The notes under the pieces are model-generated. The model saw only the letters and a program-made list of their open reading frames with translations, searched no databases and was not told where the DNA came from. 27,474 nt of DNA from positions 1 through 27,474 of the IMG/VR virus record IMGVR_UViG_3300025759_000549; one strand, 5' to 3'. Shown in pieces: positions 9,401 through 16,801 of this stretch. The DNA is from a virus. Both the position numbers and the translations under genes were made by a program. The stretch's first letter is position 1. Every line of letters begins with the position of its first letter.

Positions 9401-12400
9401 ATATTATTGCAGATACAATAACAGAACCTAATAGCAACCACACTGTTACCTACAGTAAAACAAGTGAAGAGTTTACAACATCTTCTGCTCATAGTCTCGA
9501 TGATGGTCAAATAGTAGTCCATACAGGTTTTTATCAAGAAGAGTTAAATGGTGTGTTTATGGTAGCAGTCCAAGCATCAAGCACTAAATATAAAGCATGG
9601 AAAGTTTCTGATTTCCCCAACACAAACAATTCTTTTGCGTATCTAAAGGCAAAGAGTAGAGGGGAGTCAAATTGGAATCAAGGAATTAGTAGACATTATG
9701 AAGACCCAGATGGAATCAGTGCTACTCTACTACGAGTAGGTTCTACCGACTTTGACCCAGATTCAAGCACAAGCACTGTAGCAAAAGTCCGATATGGCAC
9801 TTCAACTATATCTGGAGTTAAAGGCATTAAAAGAGAATGGCTTAGAGAACACACCATTTATAGTTTAAGAAAGGTTGATGAAAGTAATGGCTACAAGCAT
9901 TGTTTTGCTCTTTGGGCTGATATGAGAAATGACGGAAATGCAGACGCAGACGGTGGTTATCGCAAACAAGACTTTGGTCTTATTCAACCTACTCCCCAGA
10001 ATTATGAAGTGTCCTTGAGTTTCGCAGACCAATTTGATGAAAACGGAGATGCTGATGTATTTACAGATTTGAAAATAGGAGAAGATTTGGATATATGGTC
10101 TCTTGACCCAACGGCGGAACCGTTTTCTGCTTCTACATGGGCTGATTTAGAAGGTGGTTCTAACGAGGAGCCTTTTGACCAATATCATAATTGGCAAGAT
10201 AAAGGAGGTGCAGTCTGCCTTATTGATGTATCAAGATTTTGGAATCTAAATACTAATGCTTGTGGTGGAAGACCGGGATATGAAAGTGGTGGGCTTGTAG
10301 ACTTTGGGGATTACGAAACAACAACTCAAGGTTTCCCATATCTAATTGATAATTATTATTTACACGCTACTGCGAATTATAAGAATACTAATAGTTCCTT
10401 CTTTATGAACACTCACCCAAACTCTAATTTATTCATTAATGATGGTACTGTCCTTTTACAACAAATAGATATTGGGGAAGATTACATTGTAGTCCAAGAC
10501 GCATCCCAATTTGAATCAAGTGGTTATGGGGTCATACAGTGCATAGGTGGCGCAAGTAGAGACTCTGAAACTAAAAACTATTACTTCTTTTGGGGTAGCA
10601 AAAGTACCCGCACCGATTCGGCAGGTAGGGTAGGTGATTCTTTAGAAGGTGTCTTCATAACAGAATATGAAATAGTTACGGGGCCTAAGAATGTTATAGA
10701 CCAATTGAAAGTTGATGAAACTGCTGGGTCGTCTGGAAGTGATGTAAAAATAGGTAGTAATGAGTTTTTAACTGAAAATGTTGAAGGTAATTTTGATAAA
10801 GTTAGAGTATTTAACTCTCCAGCCGCTTTGTTTTCTTTTAGACTTGTGTTAAATTTAACAGGTCTGGTAAAAGCACCTAACTCTGGAACATACTTTGCGT
10901 CTGATAAAATGAGATATATGCAATCAATGATTCTCACAGATAATTGGTCTTCAAATTCTTCTTTACCGTGTATTTCAGATATAGCAAACATCCCTAAAAC
11001 CAATGAGTTAGACTCTGACAACTTTGGTTCTGTTCACGATGCAAGAGGGCAGACTATTATGAATCTTCTAAATGATATGAAAGAAAAAGAAGGTAATGGT
11101 TTATCTGGAAATCTAAAGACATTTTCTTGGTTGATAGGAAGAGATAACAGATTAGATTTCAGAGAGTCTTACTCAAGCAATCACTCTTTCACAAGAAATA
11201 ATTTAAAATCATCAAACTTAGCAACACAAACCGGAGGTAAAATTACAAATGTAAGAGTTTACTACAATGGAAACTCTGCTTTCGCAGACTACCCAACTCC
11301 TTCTGGTAGTGATTTAAGGTGGAGAGTTTTAAATTATCCAGATATATTCAATAGAGAAGAAGCACTAAGTATCGCAAAACAAGAATATCTTAGAGAAAAC
11401 ACATCAAGAATTAGCGTAGATGCAGAAGTAATTAGAGATACAGGTGAATCAAACTTAATGACAAGTGGTGGTAGGTTTGGTTATGTATCAGATGTATCAA
11501 GAAACCTAACTTATGACAATAGATTCAGTTTATCTTGGTGGAGTAATAACTTAGGAGGTCAACCTTTCTTTGGTATACAAAATGCTTTAGACACTGATGC
11601 TTATACTTCTGATACAGATATTTCAACAGGTATAGTGTATGCTACAACTCATAATGGTTCATCGGCGGAAGATTGGGCTACGGATAACCAATTGAGATTA
11701 GGTATTGTATCTGACGATGATACAGGTTTAGGTAGTATTACGGCTGGCGCAAGTTTAGCCTCTGGGGGTCTGATTAGAATAGTTACCTCTTCTCCCCCTA
11801 CCTATGAATGGTCTTACGATAATAGTGGAACATATGGCCCACAGGTTGTTATGAATAGCAATAATACATGGTATACTTTAACACATACCATAGGTGGCAC
11901 TACTTACAGTCTATCGGTTTACAAAATAGATGGAACAGTTGCTGGCACTGTAAATGCCTTTACTTATTACAATAGAGCGCACAGGAGAACCGATTCTGCT
12001 TATTTTTGGTATGGTACAAACAGTTTAACAAATGCCGTACAAGTAGTCCACATTGATAAAAACACACCTAAAGTTAGTGAATCAACGGGTAATGAGATAA
12101 GACTTGCTATTGCTTATGATTCTGGGGCTACTTTTGATGTAGCAAACTTTAGATTATTCGCATTAGATTACTCTTTCGATGAAGTAGTTGATACAAGCGG
12201 TGGTGTCGGTAATGAACGACCTCCCCTATTAACTTCTACTTTACAAGGCTCTGCAAGCGTGGAGATTGACGGTAATGGTTATTTTGAAATAACTCTACCT
12301 GCGTCTTACACTTCTGGAACACATAAAGTATTATTTTCAGTAGATATTGATTATCTTCGGGATGTTTTGCGATTTAGAGGTAATAATAAAATGAAAAACG

Positions 12401-13530
12401 CTCACAATGTAGATGGAGATACAACCTATTCCACCTTTGATGATGACAGTTGCTTTCCTCTCGGTATGAGAAGATTCGATATTATGGGCGCACATGGAGA
12501 TGAAAGAGCCGCATTTTACGCACCGAGACTGCATATAGTTGACGATTTGAATTACATCCCAGCAACAACTTTGACATACACTGACGATTATATTGATTTA
12601 AACAGTGAGACTATGGTAATAAGAGATATTATATGGCAACAAAGTGGAAACTCACATGAAAAGGTAAATCTAAAGTTAGAAAAGGTTGAGAGTCACTACA
12701 ACTACGATTTCACAAGAGCGTTTAAACGCAATAACCCACAAAACACCCCAAGACCCGGAAACCCACCTTCTCCCGTTGGTCCAGCAAGACCGCCTTTCGG
12801 AGGAGGTTTGGGTAGTAGTGTAGGCGGTTTACAACAGTTATCAACTTCTTCTAATGTAAGAGATGAACAATCACAATTTGCAGGTCTATCATCTAATAGT
12901 ATGGCAAAGAGTCTAAGTAGAGGTCTGAAAGGTCGTGCTGACTTTGCATCCGATAGAGCATCGTCAAACGCAACATGGGGAGTATTAGGTAGTAAAACTA
13001 CAGGTAAAGCATCGTCTTTCGATAGGGCGATTGATGGTCTTGATAGTGCCATGTCTTCGTCTGGTTCTGCAATAGCAACATCAGAAGGTTTCACATTAGC
13101 CGGTATCTCCGACCCAGAAGCAGGGGCGCAGGGAGAAACACATTCGCATAGCATGAATGTAAGGGTTCCGAATGATGCAAGCACAGGATATGTATCTGTC
13201 CTTGCGAGTGTATCTCTGGAAAGCGTCTCAGGTGGCGGAAATGCAGAATTGACAACTACTGTAACTTGTAGCGAAACGGGTTCTTCTATATCTAATACAA
13301 AGATAATATCGCAAGGCTCAAACAACTCAAATGTAATACTTCTCCCAACTACATTCTTAGATGGTGCTTCTACTGCTAACAATACTCTCACAGTAACCTT
13401 TGAAAGAAAACCGGCGCAGGGTAATGATAATGCAGGGTATCAATCACTTGTTATACACAATGTATCAGTTAATGTAAGAAGGTACAACAACCCGACAATA
13501 GCGCAAAGCGATACCTTTAGAGGATATTGA
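6469..13530 (+). CDS. Giant tail-tip / baseplate hub and host-recognition protein
   Basis: This 2353-aa protein starts in a 4-nt overlap with the tape measure stop, the place of distal-tail, hub or central-fibre proteins. Residues ~464-546 look like a hub/distal-tail beta domain (EDRPIWQGTIESVDHR followed by TSITARDSLSILDR). Residues ~757-780 and ~1000-1030 carry SAH-(N/S)-L-x(2)-G repeats known from phage tail beta-modules (SSAHNLSLGDE, SSAHSLDDGQ, then LNGVFMV). Residues ~1484-1675 return to hub-like sequence, interrupted at ~1678-1910 by a concanavalin/LamG-like insertion. A Pro/Gly-rich linker (~2083-2118) leads to low-complexity Ser-rich sequence and a C-terminal beta-sandwich. The distal-tail, hub and receptor-binding roles of separate phage proteins appear fused. 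The domain calls are by eye; the tail-tip role is supported by size, order and composition. Confidence 0.75.
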   Translation: MKQVNTLYNFWVGGYYDDFSSSRAVADDLNDANVRTLDHTKTHFGSAIGENARLNPKFKYSFPERKRTGIYLSGEPTYDYTTEYQQLGGSDDDKLTHNGSISQWLKYDETRDNTTRTFSQAKPKVPNSVLGNRQRLKGSAGDSYLAFFNGHDSNGKYYCPLGEMDFSWGVSPISNPDIEISANVLDKYAGSPISFLQTGRQTSGYPSHDSADGNLNTISFASVYVAESPNTDSTDNRPTFISHEIKSPSKNVFFINNMYVAKGSGNPTPTVTSGTERVITYDGPLRFKGIGESFHLRIAVHKVITDTDWDYTLKIGYKSTTTYNKSNDDFDDTTALMTVPITLADLGVDTAFTRFANGFPDEQPEVEAWCDIEVVPDFVANTWRAYSNGSTTSFANGTINVAVDKTTSYGWSLDANWSFNSTYYANIVTMIDRAAIAIPLTNKFDGTIPNPVTSFNMSTGANKISILKIDVLDDDNSYTLAPLTTGVATTEWKLFMFLNNEDRPIWQGTIESVDHRQDTKAQTLKTSITARDSLSILDRTLPIWELGQNAFISLSNHLSMASLVEKRIDETTAISDSLLMGSGNMGAKGTELGFSRYDTDTYSVGMSPIANGRCSLYSGSAIQIYINEDEDGPNNVEDEWEGDDVLHIMGHHPKQVDREFILKFDDRIYTGTPSPMLHIDTYGNIQDGDTIVVKGTTVDGTYTVNQMYLIKDNSTEEDTWFVRIRTTDTTGADTDDQMFEASNLKSLNSDYEGKTLIEITTSSAHNLSLGDEFCFPVGISIGASVFQHFTARPLKVIAVPTSTTLHVLVERWPYAVNNNQSVSGSDAMAYDLSVINGYDSKSYPKTPAVLYKQNTINLQLPQIRSKYRNLHARWMRDLPTSIWFKAQFGVIAAKPYWRHGKGSFLDRPFNSTQGSVLNSLYGWNSDGTVSVDTLQNDLTTSTTNFGVTDPAMWYHIKANRLREFIIDLVDKETGDHQYIIADTITEPNSNHTVTYSKTSEEFTTSSAHSLDDGQIVVHTGFYQEELNGVFMVAVQASSTKYKAWKVSDFPNTNNSFAYLKAKSRGESNWNQGISRHYEDPDGISATLLRVGSTDFDPDSSTSTVAKVRYGTSTISGVKGIKREWLREHTIYSLRKVDESNGYKHCFALWADMRNDGNADADGGYRKQDFGLIQPTPQNYEVSLSFADQFDENGDADVFTDLKIGEDLDIWSLDPTAEPFSASTWADLEGGSNEEPFDQYHNWQDKGGAVCLIDVSRFWNLNTNACGGRPGYESGGLVDFGDYETTTQGFPYLIDNYYLHATANYKNTNSSFFMNTHPNSNLFINDGTVLLQQIDIGEDYIVVQDASQFESSGYGVIQCIGGASRDSETKNYYFFWGSKSTRTDSAGRVGDSLEGVFITEYEIVTGPKNVIDQLKVDETAGSSGSDVKIGSNEFLTENVEGNFDKVRVFNSPAALFSFRLVLNLTGLVKAPNSGTYFASDKMRYMQSMILTDNWSSNSSLPCISDIANIPKTNELDSDNFGSVHDARGQTIMNLLNDMKEKEGNGLSGNLKTFSWLIGRDNRLDFRESYSSNHSFTRNNLKSSNLATQTGGKITNVRVYYNGNSAFADYPTPSGSDLRWRVLNYPDIFNREEALSIAKQEYLRENTSRISVDAEVIRDTGESNLMTSGGRFGYVSDVSRNLTYDNRFSLSWWSNNLGGQPFFGIQNALDTDAYTSDTDISTGIVYATTHNGSSAEDWATDNQLRLGIVSDDDTGLGSITAGASLASGGLIRIVTSSPPTYEWSYDNSGTYGPQVVMNSNNTWYTLTHTIGGTTYSLSVYKIDGTVAGTVNAFTYYNRAHRRTDSAYFWYGTNSLTNAVQVVHIDKNTPKVSESTGNEIRLAIAYDSGATFDVANFRLFALDYSFDEVVDTSGGVGNERPPLLTSTLQGSASVEIDGNGYFEITLPASYTSGTHKVLFSVDIDYLRDVLRFRGNNKMKNAHNVDGDTTYSTFDDDSCFPLGMRRFDIMGAHGDERAAFYAPRLHIVDDLNYIPATTLTYTDDYIDLNSETMVIRDIIWQQSGNSHEKVNLKLEKVESHYNYDFTRAFKRNNPQNTPRPGNPPSPVGPARPPFGGGLGSSVGGLQQLSTSSNVRDEQSQFAGLSSNSMAKSLSRGLKGRADFASDRASSNATWGVLGSKTTGKASSFDRAIDGLDSAMSSSGSAIATSEGFTLAGISDPEAGAQGETHSHSMNVRVPNDASTGYVSVLASVSLESVSGGGNAELTTTVTCSETGSSISNTKIISQGSNNSNVILLPTTFLDGASTANNTLTVTFERKPAQGNDNAGYQSLVIHNVSVNVRRYNNPTIAQSDTFRGY

Positions 13531-13535
13531 AGTGG

Positions 13536-13615
13536 TGGGTCGGGAGTAGAGGTGAGAGAGCCAAAAACCAAAGGAAGAACCAACACATCATGGAAGTGAG
13601 GGAACTCCCGACCCA
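13536..13615. repeat. 12-bp perfect inverted repeat enclosing 56 nt at the convergence point
   Basis: TGGGTCGGGAGT (13536-13547) is the exact reverse complement of ACTCCCGACCCA (13604-13615). It lies in the 109-bp gap between the two converging gene blocks, so a transcript from either direction would carry the same stem. The 56-nt loop is purine-rich on the + strand. No run of T follows, so it is not a standard terminator. It could be a structured RNA end, a transcript-protecting stem or a protein site. Confidence 0.6.
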
Positions 13616-13639
13616 GACTGACATTAATCTTAAGAATTA

Positions 13640-14347
13640 TTAAGGTTTCCATTCCTTTCTTAAATCCTTTATTCTCTTTGCTAAGACTCTACCGACTCCC
13701 TTTATTTTCATAAGGTCTTTCTGTCTAACCTTTGTCTTTAGCAAATTAGGAATAGAACCGTATTGTTCCAATAGTCTTTCTGCTATATCTTGACTGATTC
13801 CTTGTATTCCCATCAGAGCCAGAAGTCTTGGGTCGGTAGGCAAACTCTTAATTTTCTTATTTAATTTCAGACTCGAAGTCATTTGTTTTTTGAGATGCGA
13901 AATAGCAAGCCATTCAACAAATTCATCCATAGTAGTGAATTGAATAACCCTTATTTTAGGAAAGTGTGAATACACTGTCATTTTGAAAGATTTGATTACT
14001 CTATTCATCTTTGCTATTTCCCTTGATATTTCATGGGCTTTAGCCTTCCTTCCTTTAAAATACGGTTTTAGTTGTGTTCCATAAATAGCGAGGAAAGGAG
14101 TATCGCAAGATTCAGATAATTCGTGGAGTTGATGATTGATTGTCCTACCATTCCTACCTATACCCAAGATACTACGATACAAATCATTTATCTCTTTAGC
14201 CTCTATCACCCATTCACCTAAGATATAGTCTCCATGAGGTAGTCTTTTTACCATCACCTCCCCCTTTGGGTCTATTTTGCGATTACCGCAAGCAAGAAAC
14301 AATTTATGCAGAAGTTTTTCGTTTTCCCTATCGTCTGCGTATATCAT
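13640..14347 (-). CDS. ERCC4/XPF-family nuclease with C-terminal HhH repeats
   Basis: This protein likely cuts branched DNA such as forks, flaps or recombination intermediates. The N-terminal half is an ERCC4 nuclease domain: IYADDREN near the start, then LPHGDYIL and VIEAKEINDL. These match the GDx(n)ERKx3D signature, with EAK in place of ERK, so the acidic and Lys residues are kept. The C-terminal ~70 residues hold two helix-hairpin-helix motifs (LMGIQGISQDIAERLLEQYG and MKIKGVGRVLAKRIK) for DNA binding. There is no helicase domain as in Hef, so it resembles a stand-alone XPF-like subunit. I chose the ATG at 14347 (MIYADD); an in-frame TTG lies upstream at 14359. It is the last gene of the minus block. 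Confidence 0.85.
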   Translation of the reverse strand: MIYADDRENEKLLHKLFLACGNRKIDPKGEVMVKRLPHGDYILGEWVIEAKEINDLYRSILGIGRNGRTINHQLHELSESCDTPFLAIYGTQLKPYFKGRKAKAHEISREIAKMNRVIKSFKMTVYSHFPKIRVIQFTTMDEFVEWLAISHLKKQMTSSLKLNKKIKSLPTDPRLLALMGIQGISQDIAERLLEQYGSIPNLLKTKVRQKDLMKIKGVGRVLAKRIKDLRKEWKP

Positions 14348-14354
14348 GTTATAA

Positions 14355-14368
14355 GACAAAACTTTGTC
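14355..14368. repeat. Short palindrome upstream of the ERCC4 nuclease gene
   Basis: GACAAA and TTTGTC are reverse complements around a 2-nt centre, placed between the putative promoter box and the ATG at 14347. It could be an operator, but a 6-bp arm in AT-rich DNA can arise by chance. Confidence 0.3.
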
Positions 14369-14369
14369 A

Positions 14370-14376
14370 TACTTAA
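14370..14376 (-). promoter_or_regulatory. Putative promoter box of the ERCC4 nuclease gene
   Basis: On the minus strand TTAAGTA is followed by TGAC and ends 22 nt before the ATG at 14347. It is a weaker match to the shared box but keeps the spacing. It overlaps the stop codon of the primase gene. Confidence 0.35.
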
Positions 14377-15365
14377 CTACAGTACCAGCAGTCTACTCCA
14401 TCACAGAGATTATGTTTGCGATACCAAAATGGTGAAGGGGCGTTTCTGTAGTTTTGCATACCAACCACATATTTTTTTGTGATATTAGGATGGTAGTCAA
14501 TCCAATCAAGAGCCTCAATAAAATCACAGATATTCTCTGCTATCTCATTCTTCTCTTCTTGCGATAAATCTCTTGGGTCAGCATACCACCTTAATTGTCT
14601 ACTCATCTCTTGAACCAAAGCGACACGGACATGATGGGGTGGGTTAGATACTCTGATGGCTCTATCAAGACAAGTAGGCAAAGCCACTTGTCCGTTATGG
14701 TTCCCCACTCTTACAGTTGCTCTCTGGGTGCTTGGTATTCTATCAACAAAAGGATTCTCATTATTCCACATTACTAAATCAAAACAAGAATCAGCGTTAA
14801 AATGACCTGTAAAGGGGTCTAAATGCTCTAAGGTAGGTTGGGGTCTATTTGGTATTTCGTAGCCCATAGGGTCGTTAGAGAAGCCTCTATGGTCAACTAC
14901 AACACACCAGCGACCCCTTGTAACATTGTAAGTATTAGAGACACGAGTAAGTTTTTCGGGATAACCTACCCCATCAAGCGAAGAAAGACCTTCTGCCATC
15001 TTACGCTCATATCTATCAAGATGCAAAGCCCACTGTCTACCTCTAACAGGTCTTTTGAAAAACTGATGAATATGAAAGCCTCTACCCGTTGCTACTAATC
15101 TAACTTCGCCTTCGAGTCTTGAAAGAAGAGTAGCAACATCGTTTTTTACTGTCTCCATGTCATAGTCTTCGTTAGTATCAAAATCCCACCACGCTCTATC
15201 AATAACTACGCTATCATAATCACCTAAATCATCGAAAGAATACAGACTCGTGTAGATATTACTCATACCATTTAGTTTAGATAGATAGGAAGTAAAGGTC
15301 TCGTAGTCGGGGCATTTCTGTCTCTTCAAACCTATCTGTCTGGGAAATGATAGTTTAACTCTCAT
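14373..15365 (-). CDS. Archaeo-eukaryotic primase with PriL-like C-terminal region
   Basis: This 330-aa protein likely makes primers for viral replication. The N-terminal half has AEP catalytic motifs: VVIDRAWWDFDTN (DxD-type metal ligands) and ATGRGFHIHQFF (the sGxGxH-type nucleotide motif). The C-terminal ~110 residues begin with PPHHVRVALVQEMSR and end in HNLCDGVDCWYC. That layout recalls the PriL C-terminal helical domain with its iron-sulfur cysteines, though only three closely spaced cysteines are visible. I chose the ATG at 15365 because TAGGGGGG lies just upstream, because the start at 15410 would run into the neighbouring 48-aa gene, and because a TATA-like box sits 23 nt before 15365. 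Single-chain PriS-PriL proteins are known in some archaeal mobile elements; the fusion here is inferred. Confidence 0.78.
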   Translation of the reverse strand: MRVKLSFPRQIGLKRQKCPDYETFTSYLSKLNGMSNIYTSLYSFDDLGDYDSVVIDRAWWDFDTNEDYDMETVKNDVATLLSRLEGEVRLVATGRGFHIHQFFKRPVRGRQWALHLDRYERKMAEGLSSLDGVGYPEKLTRVSNTYNVTRGRWCVVVDHRGFSNDPMGYEIPNRPQPTLEHLDPFTGHFNADSCFDLVMWNNENPFVDRIPSTQRATVRVGNHNGQVALPTCLDRAIRVSNPPHHVRVALVQEMSRQLRWYADPRDLSQEEKNEIAENICDFIEALDWIDYHPNITKKYVVGMQNYRNAPSPFWYRKHNLCDGVDCWYCS

Positions 15366-15381
15366 AATATTCCCCCCTACT

Positions 15382-15528
15382 TTAGTCTTTAATAATCTGC
15401 CTATGACCACACATCTTGCAGATATGATACCTTTCAGAAGCAGTATCTATATCTCCGGTAATCATCATTACGGGTGTAGCCCAATCTCCATCTGTTGCTA
15501 TAAAAGCATCACACATATCACATATCAT
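15382..15528 (-). CDS. Small zinc-ribbon-like protein (48 aa)
   Basis: This short ORF fills the gap between the Cas4-like nuclease and the primase. It starts at an ATG overlapping the nuclease stop (TAATG), with GGAGG 7 nt upstream, one of the clearest ribosome-binding sites in the window. It starts MICDMCDAF and ends with HICKMCGHRQIIKD, giving two CxxC pairs about 30 residues apart, a four-cysteine zinc site. No catalytic motif is visible. The coupling to the nuclease gene suggests a partner or regulator in DNA repair or replication, which is inference. Confidence 0.75.
   Translation of the reverse strand: MICDMCDAFIATDGDWATPVMMITGDIDTASERYHICKMCGHRQIIKD
15383..15396 (-). promoter_or_regulatory. 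Putative promoter box of the primase gene
   Basis: On the minus strand the box ATTATTAA (15389-15396) is followed by AGAC and ends 23 nt before the chosen ATG at 15365. The spacing equals that before the sliding clamp and 89-aa genes. A G-run (GGGGGG) lies closer to the start, so a ribosome-binding site may also be present. Confidence 0.45.
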
Positions 15529-16472
15529 TACAAATCCTCCCATAAATTTTCAAGCCCATTCTTTTCACTTTCGCAAGACATTGAGAAATCACACCACAGA
15601 GGACAAAAATAATCATTCCATTTCATATCCCACTGATGTTCCTTGATACCGCCTACGCATTTTTTAAGTGATTTGCTAAAAGAAGAGAGGCTTGCGCCGT
15701 GAACCTTCTCTACTACTAAGAAACCTTTAGCCCCTTCTGCTATTGCTACTTCTCTCTTGGAATTAGAATCGAGCCAACCCTTTTCGCAACAGAGAACCCT
15801 GTCTTCATCCCACTCATCCCAATCGTTTTTCCAATTGCATAATTCTGCTACAAACTTTGGATTGAATGCGTCTGGGGATAAATAGGCAAAGTGGGTTATA
15901 GGTCTGGTCTCCCCCATAAGTTTTAGCATATGAGTGTAGTAACACATCTCTTTGCGAGTCTTGTCAAACTTAGTTTTAGCCATATTACCTGTCTTCAATT
16001 CATATATACATAGACCGCCGTCTGGGTGTTCAAGAATACCATCAATTAGACCTACAAGCACTACTTCATTTTCAGCATCCCATACTACTCTCTTAACCTC
16101 ATATTCTACGGGTTTGAATTTTTCAAGACCCCATCTTTCTATCCGACATTCTTCTAAGAATGCGATTACCTCATTAGCAGGGTCTTCTCTGTCTTCGGGG
16201 ATTAGTGGGCCAAGAACAGACTGTCCTTCCCAATTATCATATAGAGTCTCTAAGTTAGTATGAACATACTTACCACGAGCCATAGCCTCTGTCTCCGGCA
16301 ATCTCCTGTCCTTGAGTTGGACTCTCGACCACCAATATTTACGAGGACAACCATCATAACCTATGAAAGAAGACTTCGACATTCTTAGGAGTTTGTCGGT
16401 GTCGTTAGGGTCATAACTGCTATTAGCATCTAACTCCTCAACAGACATTTCTGCTGGGTCTTTCATAATCAT
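15528..16472 (-). CDS. Cas4/RecB-like PD-(D/E)XK nuclease
   Basis: This ~314-aa protein is likely a DNA exonuclease used in replication, recombination or end processing. It shows SKSSFIGYDGCPRKYWW near the N-terminus, then RGKYVHTNLE (the GxxxH motif), VLVGLIDGILEH (Asp ligand), YELKTGNM (the ExK core of PD-(D/E)XK) and MCYYTHML, like the RecB QxxxY motif. One early Cys and a C-terminal FCPLWCDFSMSCE cluster give four cysteines, as in Cas4 and AddB-type nucleases that hold an iron-sulfur cluster. There is no helicase domain and no CRISPR context, so this is a viral repair or replication nuclease. The start overlaps the upstream zinc-ribbon gene by 4 nt. A second ATG at 16466 is better spaced from AGAGGA. 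Confidence 0.88.
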   Translation of the reverse strand: MIMKDPAEMSVEELDANSSYDPNDTDKLLRMSKSSFIGYDGCPRKYWWSRVQLKDRRLPETEAMARGKYVHTNLETLYDNWEGQSVLGPLIPEDREDPANEVIAFLEECRIERWGLEKFKPVEYEVKRVVWDAENEVVLVGLIDGILEHPDGGLCIYELKTGNMAKTKFDKTRKEMCYYTHMLKLMGETRPITHFAYLSPDAFNPKFVAELCNWKNDWDEWDEDRVLCCEKGWLDSNSKREVAIAEGAKGFLVVEKVHGASLSSFSKSLKKCVGGIKEHQWDMKWNDYFCPLWCDFSMSCESEKNGLENLWEDL

Positions 16473-16765
16473 TCCTCTTCTAAAGGTAGAGTAGTCTGCT
16501 CTGTCTCATCAAGAGAGGCTTCGCAGTAAGGACATATGTCTGGTCTTTCAATACCTTCAAATTGTGGTACTCTGATTGACCCAGAGCATGAAGGACATTT
16601 ATCTTCTGAAATCAAATCAAGATGTTGTAGTGTTCTTAGTATCAGAGTGTTATGCTTCTCCAATTCTTGCATAATCATATGTAGGAAGCCGTCAATCCTC
16701 CCAGCCATAATACTCATCTTTTCGTCAATCTGTTTTATCGTAGGTTTCTTACTTTCCCTGCCCAT
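16469..16765 (-). CDS. Helical protein with C-terminal zinc ribbon
   Basis: This 98-aa protein has a likely coiled-coil or long-helix N-terminal half (about residues 10-52, rich in Met, Leu and Glu). A zinc ribbon follows, with CPSC and CPYC pairs about 20 residues apart, and then an acidic tail (TTLPLEEE). No family is recognised. It is the first gene of a short unit with the Cas4-like nuclease, which overlaps it by 4 nt, and has a strong upstream promoter-like box. A small adaptor or transcription-factor-like role is possible but unproven. Confidence 0.7.
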   Translation of the reverse strand: MGRESKKPTIKQIDEKMSIMAGRIDGFLHMIMQELEKHNTLILRTLQHLDLISEDKCPSCSGSIRVPQFEGIERPDICPYCEASLDETEQTTLPLEEE

Positions 16766-16779
16766 ATTATCCCCACACT

Positions 16780-16795
16780 CCTATGACCTAATAAA
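16780..16795 (-). promoter_or_regulatory. Putative promoter / shared intergenic motif before the zinc-ribbon gene
   Basis: The minus strand reads TTTATTAGGTCATAGG, close to TTTAATAAGGACATAGG before the sliding clamp gene. The box ends 22 nt before the ATG at 16765. The GGWCATRGG part after the AT-rich box is conserved beyond what a plain TATA box needs. Confidence 0.6.
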
Positions 16796-16801
16796 CCTAT
16801 C

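Noticed and set aside
10581-11021. 146-codon open frame antisense to the giant tail gene
   Set aside because: No recognisable domain or start signal; it lies wholly within a strongly supported gene on the other strand.
12702-13391. 229-codon open frame on the minus strand inside the giant tail gene
   Set aside because: It is antisense to a Ser/Gly/Pro-rich coding stretch of a clear gene, has no ribosome-binding site or promoter box, and its composition looks like a codon shadow.
13550-13598. 15-codon GTG-started ORF within the loop of the large inverted repeat
   Set aside because: Too short, and no supporting ribosome-binding site or conservation evidence.
13617-13645. AT-rich TTAATCTTAAGAATTATTAA region as a minus-strand terminator
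   Set aside because: Short overlapping palindromes in AT-rich DNA without a T-run; too weak to call.
13440-13652. 70-codon minus-strand frame across the convergent gap
   Set aside because: It overlaps both the end of the tail-tip gene and the end of the ERCC4 gene and has no start signal; the inverted repeat explains the gap better.
15366-15410. Longer primase start at 15410
   Set aside because: It would overlap the well-supported 48-aa zinc protein gene; the ATG at 15365 has a G-rich ribosome-binding site and a promoter box at the usual distance.
15528-16472. Cas4-like nuclease as a sign of a CRISPR system
   Set aside because: No repeat-spacer array and no cas1, cas2 or other cas gene is present; viral Cas4-like nucleases in replication modules are common.
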